64,000 bases of DNA. Origin: Fagopyrum homotropicum. Taxonomy: Eukaryota; Streptophyta; Magnoliopsida; Caryophyllales; Polygonaceae. Under the pieces are notes generated by a model. The model had not been told where the DNA came from and ran no database searches. It saw only the letters and a list, made by a program, of their open reading frames with translations. The translations under genes were made by a program, and so were the position numbers. Location of the stretch: positions 1,397,001 to 1,461,000 of the forward strand of contig BSWB01000002.1 of assembly GCA_033239125.1 (NCBI GenBank), in the 5' to 3' direction. Below are positions 21,489 to 33,677 of the stretch, one piece after another; positions within the stretch are counted from its first letter, which is position 1, and the number at the start of each line of letters is the position of its first letter.

Positions 21489-22609
21489 ATATATATATAA
21501 AAGAATTTGGAGGGAGAAAAATCCGTAATTACATGAAAAATGTCAATTCTAACACATAAGTCTAAGGTTGTTAGTATTTCTATTGCTAATTGATTTTAAA
21601 GAATTATGTCGGTTTATGTGTTGGACTTGAAAAATTGAACTCAAATGTGGATTTTCGCACGACAAATAGATTTAGAGTTGAAGGTTCGGTTTGGGCCGGT
21701 TGTACACACAATTTGAGTTGGACTTCCCCGGTGACATCCAACGGGTTAACCACGTAAGCACGGAACAGTCGTACATGGTGAGGTATTTCTTGGTGGCTCC
21801 GCTACGTTGAGATCTCATTTTCAAGAAGACACACAATGGGCATGCAGGTTAAGGGCGTCATCTCTTGGGTTTGGTGCGCCAGTGTCTAGGTTTGTTTGAA
21901 ACTAACAACTGTTTGGAAATCTCGACACCCAAAATCATCTTTTTAATTTGATGATTTTAAATTTCGTGTTATCATCTGTAAGGATTACCTCTAGAAGGTA
22001 GACCAACATAACCGCTTCCTGTTGATAAAAAAAATTGTTTGTTTCACGTCGATTTTCTTTTGTTCTTAGTCTTACATATAATCACACGATTACTCCGTCT
22101 ATTCTCAATTGATTTTAAAATGAAATCTCGTGCGTTTGTGTTGGGTTTGTGGATTTCGCACTACCGTCTATGATATACCGACTTGACGGGCATAACAACT
22201 TGATAAACACACAAATTTACGTAATTCACTTAAACACAATATTTACGATATATATTATATAGTGTTTCCGATTACAAAATATACCGATTTTACGATAATA
22301 CAAGATATTTAGTGATAATATTAAAATAAAGATTTTTCTAATATCAAAACTTTCATGTTTACGATAAATACTCTATACTATAGTTTAAAGACTTTCTATA
22401 ATGTGATGATATTAAAAAAGTCTTAATTTATTAATATTATGTATTATAAACTTATATATATAGTTTACTCATTCTTGCTTTAAGTGTGTTTAATATGAAC
22501 AACTTAACTTAACGTATACTTCATTAGTCTTGACATTGACGGTCGGTTGTTCCTCATAAGTGATTAAATATATATGGGCATTGGTTAGGGGCAGGTCAAT
22601 GATAAAGAT
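21489..22609. other. Intergenic, no gene recognised
   Basis: The part 21540-22200 has more even base composition and could be old retroelement sequence, but no frame or domain could be recognised. Confidence 0.35.
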
Positions 22610-22612
22610 CTA

Positions 22613-22903
22613 GGGCCCGTTTGGTTCCAACTCCGGAATCGAAAACGGAATGGAAACGAATTTAGTTCATATGTATATCCATATTCATGAAATTTTATGG
22701 AATCATTCCCCATGGTTTAATGAAAAATGCACTTGCTTCCTCGCATTTTGTTATACTATAGGGTATCAAAAGTAATCAAACTCTACTCCAATTACTTCAA
22801 ACCACAAGGAATGATTCCAAAAACTTTCATGAATAAGGATATACGTATGGACTAGATTCGTTTCCATTCCGTTTCCGATTCCGGAGTTGGAAACAAACGG
22901 CCC
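22613..22903. mobile_element. PIF/Harbinger-like MITE (291 bp)
   Basis: Terminal inverted repeats GGGCCCGTTTGGTTCC / GGAAACAAACGGCCC extend inward for about 100 bp (arms with CGGAATCG, GGAATGATTCC). Flanked by CTA on both sides, a slight deviation from the usual TWA target. Same family as 24396-24658 and 33206-33674. Confidence 0.75.
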
Positions 22904-22906
22904 CTA

Positions 22907-23299
22907 GAGTGTTCAAGCCGTGCACTTCTTGTAATAAAATTAATAATAAAAATATAATTATTTGTTAAAAATTAAGTCATATTTTCTTGATTTTAAGCGT
23001 GTTAATTAAATTTAAATATTTATTATAATTATAATAATTATTATTATTATTATTGTGTAACAATATATTTTTTTCTTGTCTATAAAAAAATTAATATTAA
23101 TGTTAAAAATTATGAGGTTTTAATATTAAATAATTAATAATTTTTTAAAAGCTGGAAATATAGGGTAGTAAGATTAATCTAATTTTTATAAAGGGTTTTA
23201 ATCTTGACACAATGTTCGTTTTACTAACTGAACAACAACTTCACGCAGACCGACTGTGTTAAAACATTCAACTTTAAGACAGTCGTTTTGCATTTAAGG
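22907..23299. other. AT-rich intergenic DNA
   Basis: Nothing recognised. Confidence 0.4.
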
Positions 23300-24360
23300 C
23301 TGATAAATAAGACAAGTTACTTGGGCTCGGCTCGCGTTCCGCTCGTCAAAAGCTCGGCTCATTCGACTAAAACAACACTATATGAGCATTGTTTTATACA
23401 AGCTACTCGGGCTCGGCACGTCAAAAGTTCGGTTTGAACTCGTCTCGTTCAGCTCGTATAACACCCCTATCATCTCGTTCGGCTCGTATAACACTCCTGT
23501 CTGCATTGAAGTTAACAATATGTGAGCATTATTACATGATTTTTTGTTTAGACTCATATTTGGTTCAATCTGTGGACAAAATATTACAATTGAATGTCTG
23601 TAAATTTTAGAAAATATGTACATAAGGTTATAACTGGTTAAATGAAATCTGGTTAACATATATTACATGGTTATATATTTGAGACGACACGTGACGTGAT
23701 AATGTCGTGTGAATTGTTATAACAAACAAAAATTTGAAAAAAATGCATAATTGTACAATTGTGTGTTGTATATTAAAAATGCATATTCTACAAATATAAA
23801 AATATACATTTTAGAAAAATGCATAATTTTAATACTTTTTAAAAGGAAATATTTGAGGTAACAATATCAGATTTAACACTATACACTTTTATAAACGCGA
23901 TTCATATCACGGTTGTTGTACGAGTGGAACATTGACATACTTAAGCGCAACTCGTTATTAAGCGAGCCGAGTCTAAATAAACCCTAAATTGTAAAGTCTT
24001 TTAAAATTGTGTTGCTCGAATCGTTTAGAAAGTGATGAATTTGAGTTGAGCTTTTTCCAAGTTGGGTTCGAGTAACTCGACTAATATAACAACTTTACAT
24101 TGTTATTTTAGCTGAAAGAATCGAACTTTGACATGCTCATATTTGGCTCGTTTATAAACCACTTGGTCGAATCTAACTGAATGTTAAAATATATCATGTT
24201 CTGCTCATTTCAAAACTAAACAAGCTTAAGACAAGCTTTTTCAGAGTTCAGGCTGAATAACTCGACTAATATAAGAACCCTACAACGTTATCCTAGTTGA
24301 ACAAGTCGATCTCTAACAATCTCAAACTCGCCTTTTTATAAACAAACTGAACACAAATCA
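23300..24360. repeat. Decayed sequence rich in GCTCGGCTCG motifs
   Basis: Clusters of CTCGGCTCG, GCTCGTATAAC and AACTCGACTAATATAA resemble the body of the hAT element at 59675-60023. At least two diverged blocks (23320-23520 and 23935-24360) are present; no intact ends were found. Confidence 0.5.
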
Positions 24361-24395
24361 AGTCTAAATATTAACCGAGTTTTCAAATACACTTA

Positions 24396-24658
24396 GGGCC
24401 TGTTTGTTTTAAACTCCGAAAACGGAGACATAATGGAATTGAATCTAGTCCATATATGCACCTTGTTCATGATTTTTTTTTGGCAAAATGCATTTGTTTC
24501 TTCTATTTTGTTTCCCTATAGGGTATCAAAAGTGATCAAATTATACTCCAATTAGTTCAAACCACAAGGAATGATTCCAAAAAATTTCATGAATATACGT
24601 ATAAACTAGATCCGTTTTCATTCCGTTTCCGTTTCCGGAATTCAAAACAAACGGACCC
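24396..24658. mobile_element. PIF/Harbinger-like MITE (263 bp)
   Basis: TTA on both sides (24393-24395 and 24659-24661); ends GGGCCTGTTTGTTTT and AAACAAACGGACCC; interior matches 22613-22903. Confidence 0.8.
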
Positions 24659-24686
24659 TTATATTCCACTCATTCAGAAAGTAAAC

Positions 24687-24888
24687 TGTCAAAGTCCGAT
24701 ACAGACAGACCGGTAGAGCGGGGTTGTGTGCATCCGAGCGCACATGTGCGTTAGGCCCAAGCCCAACACATAAACCCGATAAATTCCATCCTAAAATCAA
24801 CTGACAGTAGAAGGATTAACCCATTAACCTTATATATTAGACTCAGAATGTTCCGAACTTTCAATGTGAGAACTTATTATCTTCGGCA
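24687..24888 (-). mobile_element. Solo TRIM LTR (202 bp)
   Basis: Flanked by TAAAC on both sides (24682-24686 and 24889-24893). Sequence corresponds along its whole length to 20291-20493 but is more diverged. Confidence 0.85.
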
Positions 24889-24893
24889 TAAAC

Positions 24894-25394
24894 AGAATTC
24901 GAATAACTCATACATATAACACCATTGTATACTTCTAGAACCTCAACTATTGATCCCCACAAATTCACAAAAACATAATGTGTACTCATTTGGTTGTTTT
25001 CTCAACCACTATGTACAACTATACAAAGCAAACGTGAAAGGGAAGAATATAATGTTCCCCGTAAATAAGGGTATAGTAGCTAATAAGACACAAATATGTA
25101 GGGGGTCCAAAAATCATCCAAAGAGAATCCAAACTCTTCACATGACTTTGTGTAAAATATTAGAAAAATTCATATATAAAGTCATTACACTACAAAAGTC
25201 TACATATTTGGTGAAGATTTTCACCATCTCCAAGGTTAATTTGTTCAAACTTGCTTCAAAAATTCACCATAGTTGATATCCAAGACAATTAGACTTGTTC
25301 AAATGTGGATTAACTCTCTTGGATTGGCCCTAAAGAATAGTTAATGGGTCATGTAAAATATGGAAAAGTCTAGTTGAAAAGAGAGTTAAACCCA
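24894..25394. other. Intergenic, no gene recognised
   Basis: A 108-codon frame at 24950-25276 has no recognisable motif and codon use like the surrounding AT-rich DNA. Confidence 0.35.
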
Positions 25395-25700
25395 TAGCGT
25401 AGGTGATGATGTAGTTAATCAGCGATCCGCTATTATCGATTATGTTATTAATTGTGTTGTTATCGATAATAATATTGGTCACTGTATTATCATCGGTTAT
25501 ACGGCCATACATTGTATTGTTATTAGTTATATTATCATTAATTATATTGTCAACAACTATGATATCACCGATTGTAATGTCAGTGATCGACTATGTTATC
25601 ACTAAAACATTGTAATCAATTTGAATGTTATCAATTAGATTATCATCAACTGCATTGTTACTAATGATATTGACATTATTGTGCTATCGTCAATGTAACC
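25395..25700. repeat. Cryptic short-period repeat (ATTATATTATCA-like)
   Basis: Degenerate units of about 12 bp such as ATTATATTGTCA, ACTATGATATCA and GATTGTAATGTCA follow one another for about 300 bp, in keeping with an old minisatellite. Confidence 0.5.
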
Positions 25701-25710
25701 CTGATCATAT

Positions 25711-26050
25711 CCGGACGGGCCGTCCGGCAGAAAAAACAGACGGGTATGATTGTATGAATAGAGAAAGAAGCTTGACCGGCCCGAAAAGTTCGGCATCCCC
25801 AGCTTGTCGGGTCAGATCCGGGCTCCACTATAGGGCAGTCTACCCGGATATATATTATAAAATATTAAGTATAAATATAAAATATTTAATATAATTATAA
25901 TAAATTTAATATATATTAAATATAAATTATTTAAAGTAAATTATATTAAAAATTATTTTTAAAAAAGTACTCACAAGCCCGACCAGCCCATTGGGTACAA
26001 CAATCGTTACAACCCTAACCTGTATCCGGATAAACAGACTTAATATTTTA
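25711..26050. other. Probable hAT-type relic
   Basis: CCGGACGGGCCGTCCGG is a palindromic cluster at the left; at the right, read in reverse, TAGGGTTGTAACGATTG resembles a hAT end. No target duplication found. Confidence 0.35.
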
Positions 26051-27496
26051 TAAAGCCTTGCCCAAAACCGACGAAAACTTGATATGAACAAATCTACATC
26101 AATAATACCTTCACCAAGACATAAACTTTTTTGTCACCAAAACAATGTCATTAACTCACTTACATCAATTATATTATCATCAATCTATTTATCCATTGTG
26201 CTAAAGCCAAAACATTTTTTTAAAGAAACAAGAAATTATATAAATATTATTTTTGAACCAATGGGTAAAATATAATAAAATAAAATAAAATTAAGAGTTA
26301 GAATTTCAATTTTAATATTCATATAGTTAACATTATTTGCTTATGTTCGAATTTGATAAACCTAACCTTTAATCGAAAATCCGATATTTTTCAGATATAT
26401 GTTTTCAAGGATTTTTCAACAAGAAAATAGATAAACATAAGGAAATTTTTTAAATTACATTTTTTGAATTTTTTTCTAAATCCGACTATTTACAATAAAT
26501 CTCCTATAGCCTTCTAATATCACATTTTATATTGCATTATTTTAATAGTAATTATGGTAAATATTATAAATCACCCTTTTTACTTTTCTAATCATAGATT
26601 AATTTAAAAATAATCTGTCACAATTTATAAATAAGCAACATTAGTTATTCACACTTCAATACAAATTCAAAATTTTTTCGAGTATATCTACATATTATCC
26701 GAATTAAAATTATTATATCAATATTAAAAATATTTTATGAGAATAATTTCTATATAAAAATAATTTTTTTTCCGAGTATATTTATATTTAACCCTTATAT
26801 CTTTAACCTATATCTTCATAATATAAGTTAAAAATCATTTATATCCAAATTGAATTTCTATTACGTATCGTGTTGGCAATTTTGAGTTTTAATCTAGCTG
26901 ATTTTTTTAATTTAAAATTAAGTTGCGCAAGTAAAATCGATCTTGAGTCCAATTACACCAATAACTAAAGGCCAACAAATATAATTAAAATATTAAATTA
27001 AATTACAACGAAGGGTGGCAGTGGCATGCCAATGCATGATTAGTAAATACAGAGAAAATAATATTTATTTATTTATTTATAATATATATATAATTAAATT
27101 TATTGAATGTATTTATTATGATCATTGCGTACACTATACTTGTCAACTGTATACATGCCACGATTTTTTCACATTGACTAATATATTAATTAGATTTTTT
27201 TTAATCATGAATGAAGTATATTTTTAATATAAAATCATGAGGTGAAGTTATTTTCACTCCTTAAATGTTTTTTTTTACAATTATTTATCTACTGCTATTT
27301 TTTTTTGTCTGTTAACAGAGAAATAATTCTATTTTTTTTCAAATTTGTTTGGTTGATATTGAGTTTTATGAGAAAAAAAAATTAAGAGTTAGAATATGTT
27401 TGGTGTAATGATTCGTATCAATAATTGTAGATTTTTAATTATTATATTTTTTTGGGAGTTACTTACGAATGCATTTGAAGATTTGTTTATAACGTA
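26051..27496. other. Very AT-rich intergenic DNA
   Basis: No gene or repeat boundary recognised. Confidence 0.4.
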
Positions 27497-27499
27497 TTA

Positions 27500-27876
27500 G
27501 GGACTGATTACTTGTAGTTTATTTGGGTTTATTTTTTAGGGGTTTATAAACCACTCAAAAATAAACTTTTCAAACCAATGTTATTTTTGCTTCCATGAGT
27601 TTATTTTTGTTTAAAATCCGATTTTGGCCTTGTGGTTTTCCATCTTGATATTATTTGTTCATCCTTGGGTATTCAACGTTATTGTTCACTTTTTTTAGGG
27701 GCACGTGAGTATTTTGAAGTAAAATAAACCCAAAAATTAAACTTCAAGTAAACAACCCTATCTAATTTATTTATATAAACCCATCAAGAAATAAACCTGA
27801 AAATAAACTATAAACCCATATAAACTCATTTAGTTTATAAACCCAAAAATAAACTAATCTGCAAGTAAACAGGCCA
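27500..27876. mobile_element. PIF/Harbinger-like MITE (377 bp), TTTATTTTTGGG family
   Basis: TTA on both sides (27497-27499 and 27877-27879). Ends GGGACTGATTACTTGTAG and CTGCAAGTAAACAGGCCA are imperfect inverted repeats; GTTTATAAACC palindromes lie inside. Confidence 0.65.
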
Positions 27877-27879
27877 TTA

Positions 27880-28370
27880 GTTTAGTGAAAAAATATGTTT
27901 GAGTGTTTGGTACATGAAAAGTTGAAAACTTATTGGAGTTGGAAAATTAGTTGATTTTAAAGAGATTTAAATTATAAAATATTATATATCCTTATAAAAA
28001 TAGATATAAATAATTTTCTTCTCAATAATAAAAAACTTGTAAAAAGTAGATTGTTTAAAGAATAAATTTCAATCTAACTTTTATCTTTCCAAGAAATAAT
28101 ATTTATAGTTTTAAATTAAGTTTTTTTAATACACTATTTTTTTTTTACCAAAACACTTAGTTGTTTTCTTTAAAAGCTCCCTCGTAAATATCCGAAAAAA
28201 AATATTTCGACAAGTTTAAGAAGAAAAAAAAACTTATCAAAGCACTCCTTAATGGTTTCTAATAAGATATACAAGGTGGATAGGCCAATACATGTATCCA
28301 GTACAAAAACTAAAAGGATTGAAAACAAGAAAATCTGTAATGATATTTGACGGATTGGATATTCCAGTCG
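27880..28370. other. AT-rich DNA, possible further MITE
   Basis: GAGTGTTTGGTAC near 27901 and CAAAGCACTCC near 28238 may be ends of another inverted-repeat element, but no target duplication supports it. Confidence 0.35.
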
Positions 28371-28586
28371 TTATGGAGGAAGTGTAGATGGTAGTCCATC
28401 ACACTGATGAGAAGATAAGGAGGTTGCTTCTTCTGAAGTAGATCCGCTTTTGAAACATAGTCCATTTGAAGCTTTAGTTAGAGAAACCCAAGTACCCAAC
28501 ACATTCTCAAATCTCTGATCACCCGTGCGCTCTACCCTCGGAATTGTGTATGGGATAACATTATGCACCACTCGATTGGAAGTCAA
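28371..28586 (-). other. Unidentified short open frame, possible gene fragment
   Basis: A 71-codon frame with more balanced composition than its surroundings: an N-terminal part with TIPRVERTGDQRFENVLGTW and a Ser-rich tail. I do not recognise the family. It could be an exon fragment of a nuclear gene carried by a repeat. Confidence 0.3.
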
Positions 28587-28766
28587 TGTCGGTCCTCGTC
28601 ACACAAAATAACCCAATTGTAGCCAAACCACTATTTTTAGAGGGCAAAATAAATCGATACATAACCATCACAACACAAATAGTTAACAAACAAAAACACA
28701 AAGAGATATGTAAATTAAAGAAAACACGAGCATCAAACAAGAGTATCTTGAAGGGAAAATACGTGA

Positions 28767-28950
28767 AGGACAATTTTGATAACTAGGCTTTTTTAAAAAA
28801 CTAGAGTAGTAACTAGATTTTTTAATGTTTCAATTAAGTAAATATACCCCAACCTTTTGTATTTATTTTCAAACTCTACATACTCTTCTCTCAAGGGATA
28901 CCTTTACTAATCACAAAACTAGAAAAAACCTTAGTAAACCAAATTGTTTC
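28767..28950. repeat. Dispersed repeat, uninterrupted copy (empty Helitron site)
   Basis: Matches 13561-14140 without the Helitron; the empty site lies between 28854 and 28855. Confidence 0.8.
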
Positions 28951-29007
28951 AAAAAAACATATATAAGTTACACTTGCGGGAGCGTTGTAATTTTTTTGGG
29001 AACTAAT

Positions 29008-29111
29008 ACTACGCTCCCCACAAGCGTAGTTAATTTTTTTTTTCTAGACTTCAACTACACACCCCATATGCGTAGTTAGAGACCCTATCAACTACGCACC
29101 CAAAGTGCGTA
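29008..29111. repeat. Three successive hairpins (ACTACGC/GCGTAGT)
   Basis: 29008-29030 has perfect 8-bp arms ACTACGCT/AGCGTAGT with a CCCC-containing loop. 29053-29077 has arms AACTACAC/GCGTAGTT with one mismatch. 29093-29111 has perfect 7-bp arms TACGCAC/GTGCGTA. They are spaced about 40-45 bp apart, about 700 bp upstream of the first MYB gene. Confidence 0.7.
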
Positions 29112-29510
29112 CCTGCAGTGACTATTAGAGATTTTCGTCGATACGTCTATCAAGCCCTAAACAAGTAAGCAATCAACAACGACAACACAACCCAAAATCT
29201 AACAACTTTTTATTCATCAAGAAAATCAAATCAAAATCATGATTAACCTAACTTCGATTAACCAACATGTAACTTTACAATAATAACTTATGATTTTCAC
29301 AAATTTAATCACCACAATCAATCATAGATTCATTGGTCAAAATGTCACAAACCTCTAGCAATCAAGCATCATCAACAACAATAATTGTACGAATATTTCT
29401 TGGTACAATAATATTCATAAACAATTCCAACAAATATGTGCGCGAATTTCGTTAGATTCACTAACGTGCTTACTTACCGCAACATGTCAACACTTCTTAC
29501 TTACTACTCT
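29112..29510. other. Distal 5' flank of the first MYB gene
   Basis: No gene recognised; CAA/AAC-rich sequence. Confidence 0.35.
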
Positions 29511-29511
29511 A

Positions 29512-29521
29512 TTTATAAATA
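29512..29521 (+). promoter_or_regulatory. Possible TATA box of the first MYB gene
   Basis: TTTATAAATA lies about 295 bp before the start codon, so the leader would be about 260 bp. It is the best TATA match in the interval. Confidence 0.35.
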
Positions 29522-29815
29522 AGAACAATGTTATTCAGTGAGGTAAATTGGACGGTTCTATGCGTAAGATACACAGAAGAGCAAAGCAATGAGCGCTAAA
29601 TCTGCTGACGCTTAATGCATTTGCTTAGGTCTTCGTGCATACAAGTGGGGTTTCATATTGTTTTCACGCACGTTGCAGATCTCCTTCCAAATTAAAGAGT
29701 TTTGTTTTTCTTTTTTCCTCATTGGCATTTTAGCGAACACTGTGAGTGCATAAATTCGAGACAGCTTCACACTTTCCAGTTAGCAGTAAAGTGTTTGCAG
29801 AGACAATCCGAGAGT

Positions 29816-31137
29816 ATGGGAAGAAAGCCTTGCTGTGCAAAAGAAGGGCTCAATAGAGGAGCTTGGTCAGCTAAAGAAGATAATTTACTTACCAGTTATA
29901 TTCAGACTCATGGTGAAGGCAAATGGAGGGATCTTCCTCAACGAGCTGGTAATTACTTTGATTTGGGTTTTTTGTTAGTGGGTTGTTCTTGTTTCTGTTG
30001 GAAAGTGAGAATTTGTTGGTGGGTCATGCTTGATTTTGCAGAAATTAGGGTTTGGATGCTGAATTTGGTTGCGAAAATGTCGGGTTTTGTTTTTGTCAGG
30101 TTTGAAGAGATGTGGAAAAAGTTGCAGACTGAGATGGTTGAATTACTTGAGGCCTGATATCAAAAGAGGAAACATTTCTGATGAGGAAGATGATATCATT
30201 ATCAAGCTTCATAAGCTTCTTGGTAACAGGTACTCTTTGATTTCTTCATAGCTTGGAAAGATTCTTTGTGTTTTATTATGAATTGGGATTGTACTTTGCT
30301 TTTTAAATCACACCCAATTTCAACTTGTTTTTGCTGTTTTTGGTCACTGTACTGTTTGCTTTTTGGGCTGAAAATGGTTTTGGAAAATTAGGTTTGAAAT
30401 TATCATCTCAAGATTGATCTAATTGGGTCAGACAAATCGAATAGCTATTGATCTAATGTTTGAGTTTGCTGGTTTTTGATAGCTTTGAACACCAATGATT
30501 GATCATTAGGCTCTGTGTGATACTCGATGTGAGATAATTTGGTTCGGTTTGATCATTGTACCAATTGCAATGCAGGTGGTCACTCATAGCCGGGAGGCTA
30601 CCGGGGAGAACAGACAATGAAATCAAGAACTACTGGAACACGACACTGAGCAAGAAGCTAAACAAAACCGAAACAGACCCAGTTAACGAAAAGTCATCTG
30701 ATGTCGATAATAACGAAACCACACCAAAACCCGAACCATCACAAGCAGACCGACACGAAGTGATCCGGACTAAAGCCGTACGCTGCACCAAAGTTGTGAT
30801 TCCGAAAACACTAGACAGTCCATTAACAGATGATCAAGCAAACTGCGGAAACTTCGAATCACCTGCATCCTCTTCCTCCACACAGCCCTCAAACTTCCTG
30901 ATGGACTTCGACATCAACGATCTCCTAATGCCCGAGATTTCCGTGCCTGAATTCGAGCAAGAAAACCATAATGTAGGTGGAAATGAGATGGATTATCTGT
31001 CATATCTTTCTGATCAGTTACCTGCAGATTCTAAGGCTGATAAGCAGGATGAGTTTTGGGGATTTACAGAAGATTTTAGTCAAAGTTTGTCTGCAATTGA
31101 AGCATTTGCTTCATTTCTGAACTCAGAAGAGCATTGA
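29816..31137 (+). CDS. R2R3-MYB transcription factor, TT2/C1 type (subgroup 5)
   Basis: Nuclear DNA-binding regulator, 274 residues from three exons (29816-29948, 30100-30229, 30576-31137; 825 bp, phases continuous, GT-AG). R2 has W17, W37, W57; R3 has I70, W89, W108. The R3 bHLH-contact signature D76-I77-x2-K80-x3-L84-x6-L91-x3-R95 is present, with Ile for the usual first Leu. VIRTKAVRCTK (150-160) is the subgroup 5 motif shared with TT2 and maize C1. The tail is acidic (SFLNSEE near the end), as expected of an activation domain. Members act with bHLH and WD40 proteins on late flavonoid genes (proanthocyanidins, in some lineages anthocyanins). The start at 29816 (MGRKPCC) is the family start; an upstream in-frame ATG is ignored. 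A second such gene lies at 59250. Exact target pathway is inferred. Confidence 0.92.
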
Positions 31138-31514
31138 GTTGAAATTTGTTGGTAGTGTAATCTGGTTGATTAGTTCACTAGCTAGCTAGCTCTGACAGCA
31201 TCAATGGGGTTTTCTTTTTTCTTTTTTTCTGGGTTTTTTTAACATATTGAGATGAATATATATGATGTAATGTAGCTAGTTTAATTGCCAAGTTATGATC
31301 CAATTGCTACTTGTTTAGGTTATGTTTAATATGTAGAAGCAATGAATAATGAGTTTAATGATATAAGTATTTCTCAATCTTATGAAGATTCTCTGTCACA
31401 TCTTTAGTGTACCATAAGATTCTTGTTCCTCTTTTAGTGTTGGAGAAAAAAATGCCATTAAATTCTACATAGTTTGACTTCTCAAACTCATTTGACAATT
31501 TTAGGTAAATAACA
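31138..31514. other. 3' flank of the first MYB gene
   Basis: Contains the probable 3' untranslated region with T-rich tracts; nothing else recognised. Confidence 0.4.
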
Positions 31515-32702
31515 AGTTAGGATGAGGAAATTGTGACAAACTTCAATATAGAAAACTCTTGCAAATTCTTCAATTTTATCTCACTCAAAAGAAACGCTAC
31601 CGTCGTACGGATCAATACACAATTATTCTAGACGTAAAAAACGTGTTACGTTTCTTAAGTGTTCTATCTCGCTCAAATAACCTAAGTTTTATCATATGCC
31701 TTATAAATCGCAATCTTTGCTTAATCAAGATCAACACGGAATCACACACTTTGCCGAGTTTTCTACTTACCCACCAATGCATGTTGTAAGACGTTAAGTA
31801 AGATTCGAGTTTTAGGATGAGAAAATTGTGACAAACTTCAATATAGAAAACTCTTGCAAATTCTTCAATTTTATCTCACTCAAAAGAAACGCTACCGGCG
31901 TACGGATCAATACCCGATTATTCTAGACGTAAAAAACGCGTTACATTTCTTAAGTGTTCCATCTCGCTCAAATAACCTAAGTTTTATCATATGTCTTATA
32001 AATCACAATCTTCGCTTAATCAAGATCAACACGGAATCACACACTTTGCCGAGTTTTCTACTTACCCATCAATGCATGTTGTAAGACGTTAAGTAAGATT
32101 CGAGTTTTAGGATGAGAAAATTGTGACAAACTTCAATATAGAAAACTCTTGCAAATTCTTCAATTTTATCTCACTCAAAAGAAACGCTACCGGCGTACGG
32201 ATCAATACCCGATTATTCTAGACGTAAAAAACGCGTTACATTTCTTAAGTGTTCCATCTCGCTCAAATAACCTAAGTTTTATCATATGTCTTATAAATCA
32301 CAATCTTCGCTTAATCAAGATCAACACGGAATCACACACTTTGCCGAGTTTTCTACTTACCCATCAATGCAGGTTTTAAGACGTTAAGTAAGATTCGAGT
32401 TTTAGGATGAGAAAATTGTGACAAACTTCAATATAGAAAACTCTTGCAAGTTCTTCAATTTTATCTCACTCAAAAGAAACGCGTACCGTCGTACGGATCA
32501 ATACACAATTATTGTAGACGTAAAAAACGCGTTACATTTCTTAAGTGTTCAATCTCGCTCAAATAACCTAAGTTTTATCATATGCCTTAAAAATCAGAAT
32601 CTTCGCTTAATAATCAAGAGCAACACGGAATCACACACTTTGCCGTGTTTTCTACTTACCCACCAATGCAGGTTTTAGGATTTTATGTAAGATTCGAGTT
32701 TT
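31515..32702 (+). repeat. Tandem array of four 295-bp units
   Basis: Units start at 31521, 31816, 32111 and 32406 (GATGAG..AAATTGTGACAAAC), exactly 295 bp apart. The two middle units are nearly identical; the first and last are more diverged, as expected when an array grows from inside. A 76-codon open frame recurs in three units and a related 86-codon frame in the fourth, in shifting frames because 295 is not a multiple of three; it looks like a by-product. The array starts about 380 bp after the MYB stop codon. Confidence 0.95.
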
Positions 32703-33202
32703 ATATAATGACTTATTTTTTCGAATATTTGAGTTTCAATCTTACTCCGCTTATACAAGATGAACCAAAGACAAACGGAAAAAAAGAGTCGAGTTGTTAT
32801 CATTACGTCATAAACTATGTTTTACCATACGAATCAATCCGTAAAGTTAAAAATTAAGAGTTTAAAGTCGTCCGAAAACACGACTACTGAACAACCCGTT
32901 GGTACATTGTTTTGTCACGATATGATATACGGATATATAACAAGAAGGGACCTTAAAGGACACTTCTTGCTTCGACTTTCTGAAACGAGTACAATGAAGA
33001 AGATGATGATTCAGTAGTGACCATTGAAAAGTTACTGTCAACTACACAAAATGCAATGAGTTCTGTAAAAAATTTTTTACATTTGTACATTTGTTAACGT
33101 GGACACATTGCCTCCGATGAAGTTGTTGTGTACAATAACTCTTGTAAGTTCGAAATATAAATGAGGTCCTATTGCACGTTTCGGTCCCCTTTTAGAATTT
33201 AT
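32703..33202. other. Intergenic, no gene recognised
   Basis: Short open frames only, without recognisable motifs. Confidence 0.35.
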
Positions 33203-33205
33203 TAA

Positions 33206-33674
33206 ACCCCGTTTGGTTAGAAGTCCGAAAACGGAAACAGAATGGAAATGAGGGCTCGTTTGGAAGCGGTAGGAATCATTTCCGGTAACGGAATGATTCC
33301 GAATCAATCAAATAATGCGTTTGGTTAGAGGTATTTTAACACATGAAAGTAATCCCATCATTTTCATTTCCTTTTCCTAACCCTTATCCGATTCCATTCT
33401 GTTTCCATTCCACCGATCTAACCAAACGGGTACTGAATCTATTCCATATGTTTACCTTATTCATGAATATTTTTTGGAATCATTCCTTGGGGTTGCATGT
33501 AAAATGTAATTGTTTTCCTCATTTTGTTTTCCTATATGGTATCAACACTAATCAAATTTTACTACAATTACTTAAAACCATAAGGAATGATTCCATAAAA
33601 TTTCATGAATAATGACATACATATGGACTAAAGTCGTTTCCATTCCGTTTCCGAACTTGAAACCAAACGGGCAC
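33206..33674. mobile_element. PIF/Harbinger-like MITE, interrupted by a second MITE
   Basis: TAA on both sides (33203-33205 and 33675-33677). Ends ACCCCGTTTGG and CCAAACGGGCAC; interior matches 22613-22903. A different element is nested at 33252-33433. Confidence 0.8.
33252..33433. mobile_element. Nested PIF/Harbinger-like MITE (182 bp)
   Basis: TGA on both sides (33249-33251 and 33434-33436). Ends GGGCTCGTTTGGAAGCGG and CCAAACGGGTAC. Same family as 34387-34569. Confidence 0.8.
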
Positions 33675-33677
33675 TAA

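Noticed and set aside
31559..32678. Four related 76-86-codon frames as a tandem gene family
   Set aside because: The repeat period is not a multiple of three, the DNA is equally conserved in all frames, and no motif is present; a tandem satellite explains it.
31515..32702. CRISPR-like array
   Set aside because: Units are 295 bp, contiguous and without unique spacers, in a plant genome.
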